From UBA2336 sp049306095 (GTDB lineage Bacteria > Bacteroidota > Bacteroidia > Cytophagales > Cyclobacteriaceae): 64,000 nt of DNA. Positions within the stretch are counted from its first letter, which is position 1; each line of letters opens with the position of its first letter. The stretch spans positions 62,001-126,000 of the forward strand of contig JBAQPU010000030.1 of the NCBI GenBank assembly GCA_049306095.1, given 5' to 3'. The position numbers and the translations under genes were made by a program. The notes beneath the pieces were generated by a model. That model ran no database searches, was not told the DNA's origin, and saw nothing but the letters and a program-made list of their open reading frames with translations. Below are positions 8,256 to 17,448 of the stretch, in pieces.

Positions 8256-9875
8256 ATGAGCATTAACCTGTCGGAAATTTTTCCGAATGAACTATCAATC
8301 CCTGATCAGTACAAAGTTCAATCCTATATTGAACAGCGCGAATACCTCATTGACGGTGAACTGAAAATGTGGAAGGGTGACCTTAGCCCTGTCATGAGCC
8401 CGGTGTTTGTAAAAGAGGGGAGTGACCTTAAGCAGAAGATGCTGGGCAGTACACCGTTGTTAAATGCCACCGAAGCGTTAAAAGCATTGGAGGCTGCCGT
8501 GAAAGCGCATGATCTTGGAAAAGGTGTATGGCCCATGATGTCGGTAGCAGATCGCATTACACATGTAGAAAAATTTTTATCAAGCATGCGTGAAAAGCGC
8601 AGTGAGGTCGTCAACCTGCTCATGTGGGAAATCGGGAAGTCGCTGAAAGATTCTGAAAAAGAATTTGACCGTACCTGCGATTACATTGTTGACACCATCA
8701 AAGCCCTGAAGGAGTTGGATCGCCACTCGGCTAAGCTGGTGGAAGAGCAGAGATTTATGGCGCAAATCAGGCGTGTGCCATTAGGTGTTGCCTTGTGTAT
8801 GGGGCCGTTCAATTATCCGTTAAACGAAACGTTCACCACGCTGATACCTGCCCTCATTATGGGCAACACGGTAATTTTTAAGCCGGCTAAATATGGGGTG
8901 CTGCTGATAAAGCCGTTGCTCGAAGCATTTAGAGATAGTTTCCCTGCAGGAGTCATCAATATCATTTATGGTCGTGGAAGAGAAACCGTGGGCGCGTTAA
9001 TGGAAACAGGGAAGATTGATGTGTTTGCCTTCATTGGCACCAACAAGGGAGCCAATGAGTTAAAGAAACTTCATCCGAAGCCGCACCGGTTGAAAGCAAT
9101 TTTAGGATTAGATGCCAAGAACCCCGCTATTGTTTTGCCCGATGCCGATTTGAACAACGCAGTGAGCGAATGCATCATGGGGTCGTTGTCGTTTAACGGC
9201 CAGCGGTGTACGGCCCTTAAAATTTTGTTTGTTCACAAAAGTATAATGGACGATTTTATTAAAAAGTTTAATGAGGAAATTAAAAAGTTAAAATGTGGAA
9301 TGCCGTGGGAGGCCGGAGTAAATCTTACTCCGTTGCCCGAACCCGGTAAAACCGATTACCTGAAAGGATTGGTTGATGATGCCAAACAAAAAGGTGCTGC
9401 CATCATGAACGAAGGCGGGGGCGAAGTTTTAAATACATTCTTTTATCCGGCAGTTCTTTACCCGGTAAACGAAAAGATGAAAGTGTATGCAGAAGAACAG
9501 TTTGGCCCCGTTATTCCCATTGTGCCGTATGAAAGTGTAGATGAACCGATGCACTACGTGATCAATTCTAACTTTGGCCAGCAGGTGAGCATCTTTGGTA
9601 AAGATTCAAAAACAGTGGCCAGACTGATTGATATGTTTTCGAATCAGGTGGGCCGTATTAACATCAATACACAAAGTCAGCGCGGGCCCGATTCGTTTCC
9701 GTTTAATGGACGAAAAGATTCAGCAGAGGGAACACTTTCGGTTGCCGATGCACTGCGCGTATTTTCCATCCGAACGCTAGTGGCTACTAAAGCATCGGAT
9801 GAGAATAAACAAATCATCAGCACCATTATTAAAAACAGGGAGTCGTTGTTTTTGAGTACGGAATATATTTTTTAA
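8256..9875 (+). CDS. GapN-like aldehyde dehydrogenase with altered active site
   Basis: 539 residues. The body resembles NADP-dependent non-phosphorylating glyceraldehyde-3-phosphate dehydrogenase: GPFNYPLNETFTTLIPALIMGN (from residue 183) and NGQRCTALK with the nucleophile Cys318. The general-base Glu, normally 34 residues before the Cys in LELGGK, is Gly284 here (LGLDAKNP). The spacing is exactly 34, so the alignment is firm. CoA-acylating members such as methylmalonate-semialdehyde dehydrogenase also lack this Glu and have AKN there. The product may therefore be an acyl-CoA, or the enzyme may use another base. It follows deoC by 14 nt. The N-terminus is about 50 residues longer than typical ALDHs. 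Confidence 0.8.
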   Translation: MSINLSEIFPNELSIPDQYKVQSYIEQREYLIDGELKMWKGDLSPVMSPVFVKEGSDLKQKMLGSTPLLNATEALKALEAAVKAHDLGKGVWPMMSVADRITHVEKFLSSMREKRSEVVNLLMWEIGKSLKDSEKEFDRTCDYIVDTIKALKELDRHSAKLVEEQRFMAQIRRVPLGVALCMGPFNYPLNETFTTLIPALIMGNTVIFKPAKYGVLLIKPLLEAFRDSFPAGVINIIYGRGRETVGALMETGKIDVFAFIGTNKGANELKKLHPKPHRLKAILGLDAKNPAIVLPDADLNNAVSECIMGSLSFNGQRCTALKILFVHKSIMDDFIKKFNEEIKKLKCGMPWEAGVNLTPLPEPGKTDYLKGLVDDAKQKGAAIMNEGGGEVLNTFFYPAVLYPVNEKMKVYAEEQFGPVIPIVPYESVDEPMHYVINSNFGQQVSIFGKDSKTVARLIDMFSNQVGRININTQSQRGPDSFPFNGRKDSAEGTLSVADALRVFSIRTLVATKASDENKQIISTIIKNRESLFLSTEYIF

Positions 9876-9937
9876 TAGCAATATTGATTCCCGGCCTGGT
9901 GCCGGAATTCACCTTCCCGTGCAAAATTGTTCTTGAT

Positions 9938-10210
9938 ATGAAACACCTGGCCATTCATGTTTCCGGAAAAGTGCAAGGAGTTTTCTTTCGTGCTTCTGCA
10001 AAAGGGAAAGCTGACGAATTAAACATTACCGGAGTGGTGCGAAATGAAAAGGATGGGTCGGTTTACATCGAAGCAGAAGGGAAAGATGAAAACCTGAAGC
10101 AATTTGTGGCATGGTGTCATCAGGGTCCGGCAAAAGCCGAAGTTGCAAGGGTTGTTGTAAACGAAGGAACCATCCGGCATTTTAAAACATTTGAAATAAA
10201 ACGGTGGTGA
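9938..10210 (+). CDS. acyP: acylphosphatase
   Basis: 90 residues from ATG 9938, the standard family length; an upstream TTG would add 18 residues without family character. It hydrolyses carboxyl-phosphate bonds of acyl phosphates. The catalytic Arg18 lies in GKVQGVFFRASA and Asn36 in GVVRNEKDGSV, both in the canonical positions. The GxVQGVxFR motif is diagnostic. It sits 62 nt after the dehydrogenase gene and its stop is 1 nt before the next ATG, so it is likely part of the deoC-ALDH run. Confidence 0.93.
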   Translation: MKHLAIHVSGKVQGVFFRASAKGKADELNITGVVRNEKDGSVYIEAEGKDENLKQFVAWCHQGPAKAEVARVVVNEGTIRHFKTFEIKRW

Positions 10211-10211
10211 A

Positions 10212-11609
10212 ATGGATGTGCGTGTAAAATTTTTAGGTGGTGCAGAGAGTGTTACAGGCTCACGTTACCTGGTGGAGATCGATCGTTTCAGGTTTTTGTT
10301 CGACTGCGGATTGTTTCAAGGATTAAAAGATCTTCGACTGCGCAACTGGGACGCCTTTCCTGTTGATCCTGCCTCCATTGATTGTGTAGTGATCAGTCAT
10401 GCGCATATCGACCACACCGGGTATCTGCCTAAACTTGTTAAGGACGGATTTAACGGGCCCATTTACTGCACGCATCCTACAGCCGACCTGATTGAAATTT
10501 TATTAACCGATTCGGCAAAACTGCAGGAGGAAGAAGCAAGTTACGCGCAGCGCAAAGGCTACTCACGCCATGAAAAGCCCCAGCCGCTGTATACAGAAGA
10601 AGATGCGAAAGCTGTTTATCCTTTGCTTAAGTCATTCAACTATAACGAAGCCATTTCCATACATCAACAGATCAAGATCATTTACCGCGATGCAGGGCAT
10701 TTGCTGGGGTCGGCTATTACCGAAGTGCTCATTCAGGGCGATCGGGAACAAAAGAAACTTGTTTTCTCGGGCGACATTGGAAGGTATCAGCAGGAAATGC
10801 TGCATCCGCCAACGGTCATTGAACAGGCCGATGTGTTGTTTATAGAATCAACGTATGGAAACAAAGACAATACGTTTGATGACCCAACCGATGATTTTGT
10901 TCGCATTGTGAATGAGACTTTTCACCGGGGTGGCGTGTTGCTGATACCTGCCTTTGCGGTGGGGCGGACACAAAATATTCTTTACTATCTCCGAAAGTTG
11001 ATGATCGAAGATAAAATACCCGATGTGCCGGTATATGTAGACAGTCCTATGGCCATTTCATCGACCCATTTATTTTTTGCGCATCAGGATTTTTTGAAGA
11101 AATCGTTTAACCTCAAAAAATTCGTTCAGGAAGTTGAGCCTAACATGCTGGTGTTTGTGCGCTCGGCAGAGCACTCCAAGTCGCTGAACGATATCCGCAG
11201 TAAAGCGATCATCATTTCGTCCAGCGGCATGATGACGGGCGGAAGGATTCTCCATCATTTATACCATCGTCTTAAACGGCAGGAAGATACGGTGCTCATC
11301 GCAGGGTTTCAGGCGGAAGGAACTCGGGGGCGCAAATTGCTGGAGGGTGAAAAAATCATCAAAATGTTTGGCGAGGAAATTCCGGTGAACTGCCAGGTGG
11401 AATACATTAGCGCGATGAGTGGCCATGCCGACCGGAGCGAATTGTTTCGGTGGATGAGCGGGTTTCGTAACAAACCGAAAATTACGTTTACCATTCATGG
11501 TGAGGGATCAGACCTTCACGCGTATGCCCAGCACATTCGTGATAAAATGGGTTGGAATGTAATGGTTCCGCAGTACCTGGAATCGGTACAGTTGTTTAAG
11601 GGTATTTAG
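10212..11609 (+). CDS. MBL-fold beta-CASP hydrolase (CPSF73/RNase J-like exonuclease family)
   Basis: 465 residues. The metallo-beta-lactamase core has HAHIDHTG (His63, His65, Asp67, His68), DAGHLLGSA and a VFSGDIG strand. A beta-CASP insertion (ESTYGN ... FAVGRTQ ... VYVDSPMA ... SSSGMMTGGR) and a C-terminal SAMSGHADRSEL / HGE segment follow. These features define the RNA-processing YSH1/mbl1 subfamily (COG1236), zinc-dependent nucleases acting on RNA. The substrate in Bacteroidota is not established. It starts 1 nt after acyP and ends exactly where the convergent GH53 gene ends, with no spacer for a terminator. Confidence 0.85.
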   Translation: MDVRVKFLGGAESVTGSRYLVEIDRFRFLFDCGLFQGLKDLRLRNWDAFPVDPASIDCVVISHAHIDHTGYLPKLVKDGFNGPIYCTHPTADLIEILLTDSAKLQEEEASYAQRKGYSRHEKPQPLYTEEDAKAVYPLLKSFNYNEAISIHQQIKIIYRDAGHLLGSAITEVLIQGDREQKKLVFSGDIGRYQQEMLHPPTVIEQADVLFIESTYGNKDNTFDDPTDDFVRIVNETFHRGGVLLIPAFAVGRTQNILYYLRKLMIEDKIPDVPVYVDSPMAISSTHLFFAHQDFLKKSFNLKKFVQEVEPNMLVFVRSAEHSKSLNDIRSKAIIISSSGMMTGGRILHHLYHRLKRQEDTVLIAGFQAEGTRGRKLLEGEKIIKMFGEEIPVNCQVEYISAMSGHADRSELFRWMSGFRNKPKITFTIHGEGSDLHAYAQHIRDKMGWNVMVPQYLESVQLFKGI

Positions 11610-12689
11610 CTATTCAAAAGCATTCAGCGCAGGCAACGCTTTATTCGAGAAGTCAAATAAAGCCATGTTTTCCCAGGCGGAGCCAGTGGTGGACTCAGCT
11701 CCTTTAAAGGCTACCCATTCGGGTGCCCAGTAACAAAAGCCAGTTCCTTTTTCTGTATCGGCAATCAGCGCTTTCAGGCTTAATAAAAATTGTTTTTGAC
11801 CTTCGGGTGTAGCCGCGTAACCTGGAATCAGCTGGTTTGTTTCTCCCAGTATGTTGTTGGTCCAGTCGTTCCAGTCGAGGGTAAACGGGTAAGATGTTTC
11901 GGCAATAAGAACCTCTTTTGAAAAAGTAAATCCGAGGTTGTTCAGGTTTGATTTCAGCGCGTTCAAATCTTTTCCATGCCAGAAAGGATAGTACGACAAA
12001 CCAATCATATCGTATGAAACATTTTGATCTTGCAGTTGCTGGTAGAACCACGCGGCATTATCATGGCCCGCAACGTGAATCATGATGTTAGATGTTGGTG
12101 AAAAGTCGCGCACCGCCTGTACTCCTTCCTTTAACAAAGCAATAAAATTTGGAAGGTTCACACTTAGTTGTCCATCGGGCCACAAAAAACCGTCATTGAT
12201 TTCGTTACCGATTTGAATAATATCAGGGTGCAGTTTTAAAACAATCTTCTTCGTGTAATTGTACACGCTATCAGACAGATCAGTTAAGTTAAGAGCACTC
12301 CAGAGGGCTGGCTTTGTTTGGTGCCCCGGATCGGCCCACGTGTCAGAGTAATGAACGGTAAGCCAAACCTTCATTCCTTTCGAACGAACCCGTTCAGAAA
12401 ATGCGATCACTTCTTCCAGGCCTGAGTGCGCAGTGGCGGGTGTATGCCACAACCGGATGCGAATGGTGTTGCAGCCATGGGCTTTCAATAAGTCAAGTGC
12501 GTCTACCGCGTTGCCTGAGGCATCGCGGTACGTGGTGGGATAGGCCTCAATTTCAGGAAGAAACGATAGATCCGCTCCTCGAATGGCCAGTTCAACCGGA
12601 GGATCGGGTGGTGCTACTTTTTCAGGGTTCTCCTGACATCTCAGAAAGACAACGCTAATGAGTAGTACGAACAGGAAGAGAATTCGCAT
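11610..12689 (-). CDS. arabinogalactan endo-beta-1,4-galactanase, GH53 lipoprotein
   Basis: 359 residues. The N-terminus is a lipoprotein signal with a lipobox-like VVFLRC, so the protein is probably anchored in a membrane leaflet. The GH53 (beta/alpha)8 barrel begins at RGADLSFL. The acid/base Glu lies in QIGNEIND and the nucleophile Glu in IAETSYPFT, both in GH53 context, and WLTVHYSDTWADPG is also typical. It hydrolyses beta-1,4-galactan side chains of pectin. No SusC/SusD pair or other glycosidase is adjacent, so it is a stand-alone gene rather than part of a utilisation locus. Its stop codon touches that of the convergent MBL gene. Confidence 0.9.
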   Translation of the reverse strand: MRILFLFVLLISVVFLRCQENPEKVAPPDPPVELAIRGADLSFLPEIEAYPTTYRDASGNAVDALDLLKAHGCNTIRIRLWHTPATAHSGLEEVIAFSERVRSKGMKVWLTVHYSDTWADPGHQTKPALWSALNLTDLSDSVYNYTKKIVLKLHPDIIQIGNEINDGFLWPDGQLSVNLPNFIALLKEGVQAVRDFSPTSNIMIHVAGHDNAAWFYQQLQDQNVSYDMIGLSYYPFWHGKDLNALKSNLNNLGFTFSKEVLIAETSYPFTLDWNDWTNNILGETNQLIPGYAATPEGQKQFLLSLKALIADTEKGTGFCYWAPEWVAFKGAESTTGSAWENMALFDFSNKALPALNAFE

Positions 12690-12745
12690 ACCGCAAAATA
12701 CAAAACAAAAGGCAGGGAAGAATAATTGTAATTAACCGACCGGGG

Positions 12746-13252
12746 TCAGGAAGCGGCCTTTCTTAAAATTCCTTTTTGAGGATGTATTCTTAATTCAAAA
12801 AATTGAGAAACAAATACCGTTATACGGTTGCCGATGAACTGGGCCTCTTCTTCTTTCGGGTAAAACACGGTCAGCTCTAAAACACCCCAGATAAAATTTT
12901 TGTGCTGGCATAAGTGGCGCACCCATTTTTTATACGTTGTGGTCCATTCTTCGCAATACTTGTCGAAGGGTTCGCCTCCATCAAAACAAAACTCCAGTTG
13001 GTTATCGTGATAATGCTGAAACCTGAAAATTCCCATCAGGTTAATGTAGAGTTCGCGAAGTTTCGTATACTCTTTTGATTGGTGTTGTTCAATGCGCTGA
13101 ACAGTTTCATCGACCAGCCCGAGGGAATTGTATTGCAGCATATACTGCACTTTCACATAATCGACCAGGTATTCAAGCAGGGAATTTTCGAGCGACAGTT
13201 GTGCCTCTTCCAGAACGTAATTCTTATCAAGCGGAAAGAATTTTCGAAGCAC
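12746..13252 (-). CDS. uncharacterised 168-residue protein
   Basis: I do not recognise this family. From a GTG at 13252 it reads MLRKFFPLDKNYVLEE and continues as a soluble, largely helical protein rich in aromatic residues (FRFQHYHDNQLEF, WTTTYKKWVRHL), with no signal peptide or membrane segment. A longer frame from a TTG at 13306 would overlap a TACTTTTG -7 box (minus strand, about 13269-13276), so the GTG is preferred. It lies between GH53 and the glutamate-synthase-like gene, all on the minus strand, with 56 nt to the former and a period-7 element upstream. Confidence 0.6.
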   Translation of the reverse strand: MLRKFFPLDKNYVLEEAQLSLENSLLEYLVDYVKVQYMLQYNSLGLVDETVQRIEQHQSKEYTKLRELYINLMGIFRFQHYHDNQLEFCFDGGEPFDKYCEEWTTTYKKWVRHLCQHKNFIWGVLELTVFYPKEEEAQFIGNRITVFVSQFFELRIHPQKGILRKAAS

Positions 13253-13293
13253 GTGCGTAAAGGTTTTACAAAAGTAAAAAAATATGCACCAAA

Positions 13294-13342
13294 CCTCAAA
13301 TATCAAATACCAACTTCACTGTTTGTTATTGGTATTTGATTG
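13294..13342. repeat. period-7 palindromic element (ATCAAATACCAA / TTGGTATTTGAT)
   Basis: Seven heptamers in register (TATCAAA, TACCAAC, TTGGTAT, TTGATTG and others). They contain a perfect 12-bp inverted repeat at 13302-13313 and 13329-13340 with a 15-nt centre. It lies between the stop of the glutamate-synthase-like gene and the promoter of the next minus-strand gene, where it could act as a terminator for the former. Confidence 0.7.
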
Positions 13343-13357
13343 ATGGAGTTTACCGAA

Positions 13358-14947
13358 CTAAGAACTAAAACTCTCCGCGTTGGCCTTATTCAGGTACGAT
13401 TCATATTCAATAGGAGCATCGGCACTGTCCAGCAGGCAGCCTTCCGGTATTGGTGGATAGATTTCGGCATATGTTTTCACCATGTTCATAAACACCCTTC
13501 TGTACACATGTGTCCGGTTAATTTTTTCGGGGTGGTCAAGGCCTGCGCAGGAGAGCAGTTCAACAAAACTGCCAACGGTATTCTTATGATAGTTGGCGAC
13601 ACGTAGTTTTTTATCATCAATGACCAGGCCTTTAGTGAAATATGGATCTTGTGTGGCTACACCGGTAGGGCAGGTATTTTTGTTGCATTCAAGTGCTTGT
13701 ATGCAACCAAGCGCCATCATCATAGCGCGGGCACAATTACAGAAGTCGGCACCCAACGCCATTGCCCTGACAATGTGAAACCCCGTTAAAATTTTTCCGG
13801 ACGCATCAATTTTAATGTGTTCGCGAATACCGAATCCTCTCAAGGCATCATCTGCGAAAGCAATGGCATCCAGCAGCGGCATGCCCACAAAGTTGGTGAA
13901 TTCAGGCGGAGCCGCACCGGTTCCTCCTTCACCTCCATCAATGGTAATAAAGTCGGGATAAGTATTCAGTTGCACCATGGCTTTGCAAATACCCAGGAAC
14001 TCACTCTTGCGGCCGATGCAAAGTTTAAATCCGATAGGCTTTCCACCTGACAGGTCACGCAACTGTTTTACAAATTGTATTAACCCAATGGGCGAATTAA
14101 AGGCGCTGTGAAACGGTGGCGAGAAAACAGTGGTGCCGGGTTTTACTAATCGGATGGCGGCTATTTCAGGAGTGTTCTTTTTGGCAGGTAAAATTCCACC
14201 GTGCCCGGGTTTGGCCCCCTGCGAAAGTTTGATCTCAATCATTTTTACTTCCGGCTTAAGCGCATTGTTCTTAAATGCTTCGGGCGAGAAATTTCCTTGT
14301 TCATCGCGTGCGCCAAAATATCCTGTTCCAATTTGCCAGATGATATCGCCACCATTTTTTAGGTGATGCGGACTGAGGCCGCCCTCACCGGTGTTGTGTG
14401 CAAAGCCGCCAATTTTTGCTCCGGCATTCAGGGCTTCTATGGCGTTCCCACTTAAGGATCCAAAACTCATGGCTGAAATATTCAGCACGCTGGCATCATA
14501 CGGTTGCTTGCAATCTTTATTACCCACCCGTACACGGGGGTTATGATCCAGTTTGTTGTGATCCATTGGATTGATAGAGTGGGTCATCCACTCGTAGCCT
14601 TCGGCATATACATTCAGTTGGGTTCCGAATGGAACGGTGTCAATTTGCTTTTTTGCACGCTGGTAAATAACCGAACGTTCATTCCGATTGATGGGGGCGC
14701 CATCGGTATCGGATTCCACAAAATATTGCTGAATCTTGGGCCGCATGTCTTCAAAAACGTAGCGTAATCTTCCCAGCAGGGGAAAGTTTCGCCTGATGGC
14801 CTGGCGTTTTTGAGCCATATCGACAAAGCCCATATACATGAGTGGGCCTACCAGAATGAACGCAAAAAGGGCATCAATCCAGAAGTAAGCCCAAAGCAGG
14901 ATTAGGGCGGTAACAGCTAACGAGCTAATAATAAATATCTTTCTCAT
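13358..14947 (-). CDS. FMN-binding glutamate-synthase-family protein, membrane-anchored
   Basis: 529 residues. Two N-terminal hydrophobic segments (about 5-20 and 24-42) precede a domain like the central/FMN part of the GOGAT large subunit. Motifs include SAMSFGSLSGNAIEAL, GEGGLSPHH, QGAKPGHGG, TIDGGEGGTGAAP and a Cys cluster ALGCIQALECNKNTCPTG suited to an Fe-S cluster. There is no N-terminal glutaminase domain, so ammonia release from glutamine is not expected. Stand-alone proteins of this type are often annotated as FMN-binding glutamate synthase; their real substrate is not settled. It diverges from the haem-binding gene at 15035. Confidence 0.85.
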   Translation of the reverse strand: MRKIFIISSLAVTALILLWAYFWIDALFAFILVGPLMYMGFVDMAQKRQAIRRNFPLLGRLRYVFEDMRPKIQQYFVESDTDGAPINRNERSVIYQRAKKQIDTVPFGTQLNVYAEGYEWMTHSINPMDHNKLDHNPRVRVGNKDCKQPYDASVLNISAMSFGSLSGNAIEALNAGAKIGGFAHNTGEGGLSPHHLKNGGDIIWQIGTGYFGARDEQGNFSPEAFKNNALKPEVKMIEIKLSQGAKPGHGGILPAKKNTPEIAAIRLVKPGTTVFSPPFHSAFNSPIGLIQFVKQLRDLSGGKPIGFKLCIGRKSEFLGICKAMVQLNTYPDFITIDGGEGGTGAAPPEFTNFVGMPLLDAIAFADDALRGFGIREHIKIDASGKILTGFHIVRAMALGADFCNCARAMMMALGCIQALECNKNTCPTGVATQDPYFTKGLVIDDKKLRVANYHKNTVGSFVELLSCAGLDHPEKINRTHVYRRVFMNMVKTYAEIYPPIPEGCLLDSADAPIEYESYLNKANAESFSS

Positions 14948-15034
14948 AGGGATGTGGGTGAACAGAACAAGTTAGTGGGTGCGTTGGAAAACACCAAGAA
15001 GGTGGTTATTTTTAGTTCCTTAATCCACAAAATA

Positions 15035-15502
15035 ATGGTCAAAAAAATATTGATTGGCCTCTTGCTGCTGTTTGTTGTGATGCAGTTGTTGCAACCAACC
15101 CGCAATATTGCTGAAGGAATAACAGAAAATGATATTACCAAAGTTTACGCCATACCATCGGATGTCCTTCAGGTATTTGAACAAAAGTGTTACGATTGCC
15201 ACAGCAATAATACGCGGTACCCGTGGTATGTGCATGTGCAGCCGGTGGGCTGGTGGATGGCCTCTCATATTAAAGATGCCAAGGATGAGCTGAATTTTTC
15301 TGAATTTAAAACCTACAATGAAAAGCGGGCGAACCACAAGCTTGAGGAAATAGTGGAAGTGACTTCAGACGGATCGATGCCGCTGGAGAGTTATGTATGG
15401 CTGCACGCAGATGCAAAAATTACGGCTGAGGAAGCCAGTGCCATTGAAGACTGGGTGAAATCATTAGGTGTTGTTATCAAAGAAGAGGCCGGTCCGCAAT
15501 AA
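15035..15502 (+). CDS. haem-binding-domain protein (single CxxCH)
   Basis: 155 residues from ATG 15035; the longer frame from 14954 would put 27 polar residues ahead of a clean signal anchor. A hydrophobic N-terminus (about residues 5-19) is followed by a domain with CYDCHSNNTRYPWY, so Cys52, Cys55 and His56 form a c-type haem site. This matches the Bacteroidota haem-binding family (PF14376 as I recall it), placed in the periplasm. WWMASHI and NHKLEEIVEVT are also typical. It could be an electron-transfer or peroxidase-related cytochrome; no partner is adjacent. Its stop abuts the stop of the convergent gene. Confidence 0.85.
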   Translation: MVKKILIGLLLLFVVMQLLQPTRNIAEGITENDITKVYAIPSDVLQVFEQKCYDCHSNNTRYPWYVHVQPVGWWMASHIKDAKDELNFSEFKTYNEKRANHKLEEIVEVTSDGSMPLESYVWLHADAKITAEEASAIEDWVKSLGVVIKEEAGPQ

Positions 15503-17338
15503 TTAATTGTACCGGATAAATGACGGAGCGTTTACAAAGCCCGAACTATACTTTACCTTCAGGTTGCTCGACAGGGTAATTTTGAACTGCGATAAATCTT
15601 CGGTTACCCGCGGGAAATAGTAGAAGCGTAATTCGATGGTTCCAAAAATCAGGTTTTCATTTCTCGTTCGAACTCCTCCCCCCAGTGCGAAGTACGGTTG
15701 TTGCCTCATTAACACTGTGCCTTTGGGTGCCATCATAGCCATTTCGGCAAAGAGCAGCGGAGCAAAGTGAAACCCCAGAAGCGTGGGCGGAATAAAAAAA
15801 AGTGTTTCGGTTTTCATGCCCAGTCGTTGGGTGCCTACGATGCTGTCCGATTTAAACCGGTCGATTCCGAATTGGTTATCAATCCGCAAAGGCATCGTAA
15901 TTTTTTGATTGAGTATGGTGGTGTATCCTATTGCTGCCGATTGCCGTATTTTAATATTCTTCCAAAGCAATAATCTGCTAAACAGCGATGCCGATGCCAG
16001 TAGCGTTATATCCTGCCAGTCGTTTTTATTAATAAACCCACCCGCTTTTAAGGAATACTCCCGAAAATCTCCTTTCGTACCGAAAACCGATTTTTGAAAT
16101 TCGGCACCTGCATAAGGCCTGGTATAATTCAATTGTTTGACTTGTCCTACCAGTACCGTCAGGCTTCTTCCGTATGGAACGTCTTCTGTTCGGCCGAATC
16201 CATAGACATATTTAGTCCGGTAGAAATTTTGTTTATAGTAGGTAAATTCGCTCAGGCCGTAAGTCACATTATTATAGATTGGATTTTCAAGTTCGGATGA
16301 TTGTGTTGGCCGATCGATAAACTGTTGACCGAACGTGCGGATGGCAACAAAATAGCGGTTTCGGTTTTCTGCTTTTTGCCGGATGCCCATGTTGTATCCG
16401 ATCCAAAAATCCTTGACATCATATGAGTATTGCCTGAAATCGGGTTCGGAAACATGGAACGCATTGACTGACCAATTTCGGCTTAGTTGAAGGCCACCGG
16501 CCCAACGGGTATACGGTGAAACCAATGGCCTGTCAAGTTTGAGGTATAGGGCGCTTTCATTTTCAAGTCCATAGCTTGCCCCGTTGTTCAGTTGACTATA
16601 CGAAACGGTTGCATTAATAAAGGTCCCTTTTATGCTGTTCTTTCTATAGAGCAGTTGCATTCCAAAGGGAGGCTCGCGTTCGGTATCAACCAACCCTCTG
16701 AATTCAGTTCGCTGGCCCCATCCCGAAAGATTGGCATCGTAAATCTTGAACCCAACTTCTGTGGGAGAGCGGGGAGAGAGACTCCCGCCCAGACTAAACA
16801 CATCTCGTGTATACACCACCACATCCACCAGTTCGCGATTTCCGCGAACAGGCTTTACAACTATTCTGGCATCCACAATAAAATCCAGGTCGCGAAGGTG
16901 TCGTTCGTTGTCAGCCAGCTTGTAAGGGTCAAGTGATTTATTTTCCCTGATAAACAGGTTATTTTTGATCACGCGTACTTTCGTATTGGAGTGAAGAGAG
17001 TTGGCCACACGCGCAGCCTTGTTAATTATTTTGTACCTGGTTGTGTCGTTGATGTCGCGTTCAAAACCAATGTGGTGAATCGTGATTTTACGAATCGTTC
17101 TTCCTGCGTATTTTTTGTAGGCGAGTTCACTCTTCTTATCCATTAGCGTGTCGGCAGGATTTTGGTGCACCCATCCCTTCACTTGTTTAGTAACCTTCTT
17201 TTTTAGTTCCCCATTTTTTTTGGGGTGTTCATCGGCTTTTTCCTGTTTGGCATCCGTTTTTTTCTGTTGGGCAAACGAAGAGAGCGCATGCAGATGAGCC
17301 GCAACAAGCAGGAAAATAAGGGCCGAAACTCTGAGCAT
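15503..17338 (-). CDS. outer-membrane beta-barrel protein, Omp85/POTRA-like
   Basis: 611 residues with a signal peptide ending SSFAQ. A Lys-rich linker (about 26-75) comes next, then a POTRA-like segment (about 78-170: RTIRKITIHHIGFERDIND ... NERHLRDLDFIVDARIVVKP). The remainder is dominated by alternating, aromatic-rich strands typical of a barrel. The C-terminal PSFIRYN ends on an aromatic residue near the end, as in many OM barrels. Family assignment is by architecture only. Relation to ShlB/BamA-type surface antigens is likely, but the cargo is unknown. The gene ends abutting the haem-binding gene. Confidence 0.7.
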   Translation of the reverse strand: MLRVSALIFLLVAAHLHALSSFAQQKKTDAKQEKADEHPKKNGELKKKVTKQVKGWVHQNPADTLMDKKSELAYKKYAGRTIRKITIHHIGFERDINDTTRYKIINKAARVANSLHSNTKVRVIKNNLFIRENKSLDPYKLADNERHLRDLDFIVDARIVVKPVRGNRELVDVVVYTRDVFSLGGSLSPRSPTEVGFKIYDANLSGWGQRTEFRGLVDTEREPPFGMQLLYRKNSIKGTFINATVSYSQLNNGASYGLENESALYLKLDRPLVSPYTRWAGGLQLSRNWSVNAFHVSEPDFRQYSYDVKDFWIGYNMGIRQKAENRNRYFVAIRTFGQQFIDRPTQSSELENPIYNNVTYGLSEFTYYKQNFYRTKYVYGFGRTEDVPYGRSLTVLVGQVKQLNYTRPYAGAEFQKSVFGTKGDFREYSLKAGGFINKNDWQDITLLASASLFSRLLLWKNIKIRQSAAIGYTTILNQKITMPLRIDNQFGIDRFKSDSIVGTQRLGMKTETLFFIPPTLLGFHFAPLLFAEMAMMAPKGTVLMRQQPYFALGGGVRTRNENLIFGTIELRFYYFPRVTEDLSQFKITLSSNLKVKYSSGFVNAPSFIRYN

Positions 17339-17392
17339 GGTTAGGTAAACTTGCGCACAAGAAACTCAATTCCCCGAAGGGAGAAAAATAAT

Positions 17393-17420
17393 AAAGCCCT
17401 CCAAAACGCAGAGGGCTTTT
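17393..17420. terminator. bidirectional intrinsic terminator
   Basis: AAAGCCCTC and GAGGGCTTT form a perfect 9-bp stem with a 9-nt loop. Minus-strand transcripts from the M14 peptidase gene run through it into a T-rich tail. It sits 29 nt past that gene's stop and upstream of the outer-membrane gene at 17338. Confidence 0.8.
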
Positions 17421-17448
17421 AGCTGGGCATTGACAAACTGGGTTTATT

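Noticed and set aside
15503..17338. TonB-dependent receptor
   Set aside because: There is no plug or carboxypeptidase-like domain; a POTRA-like N-terminus and barrel fit better.
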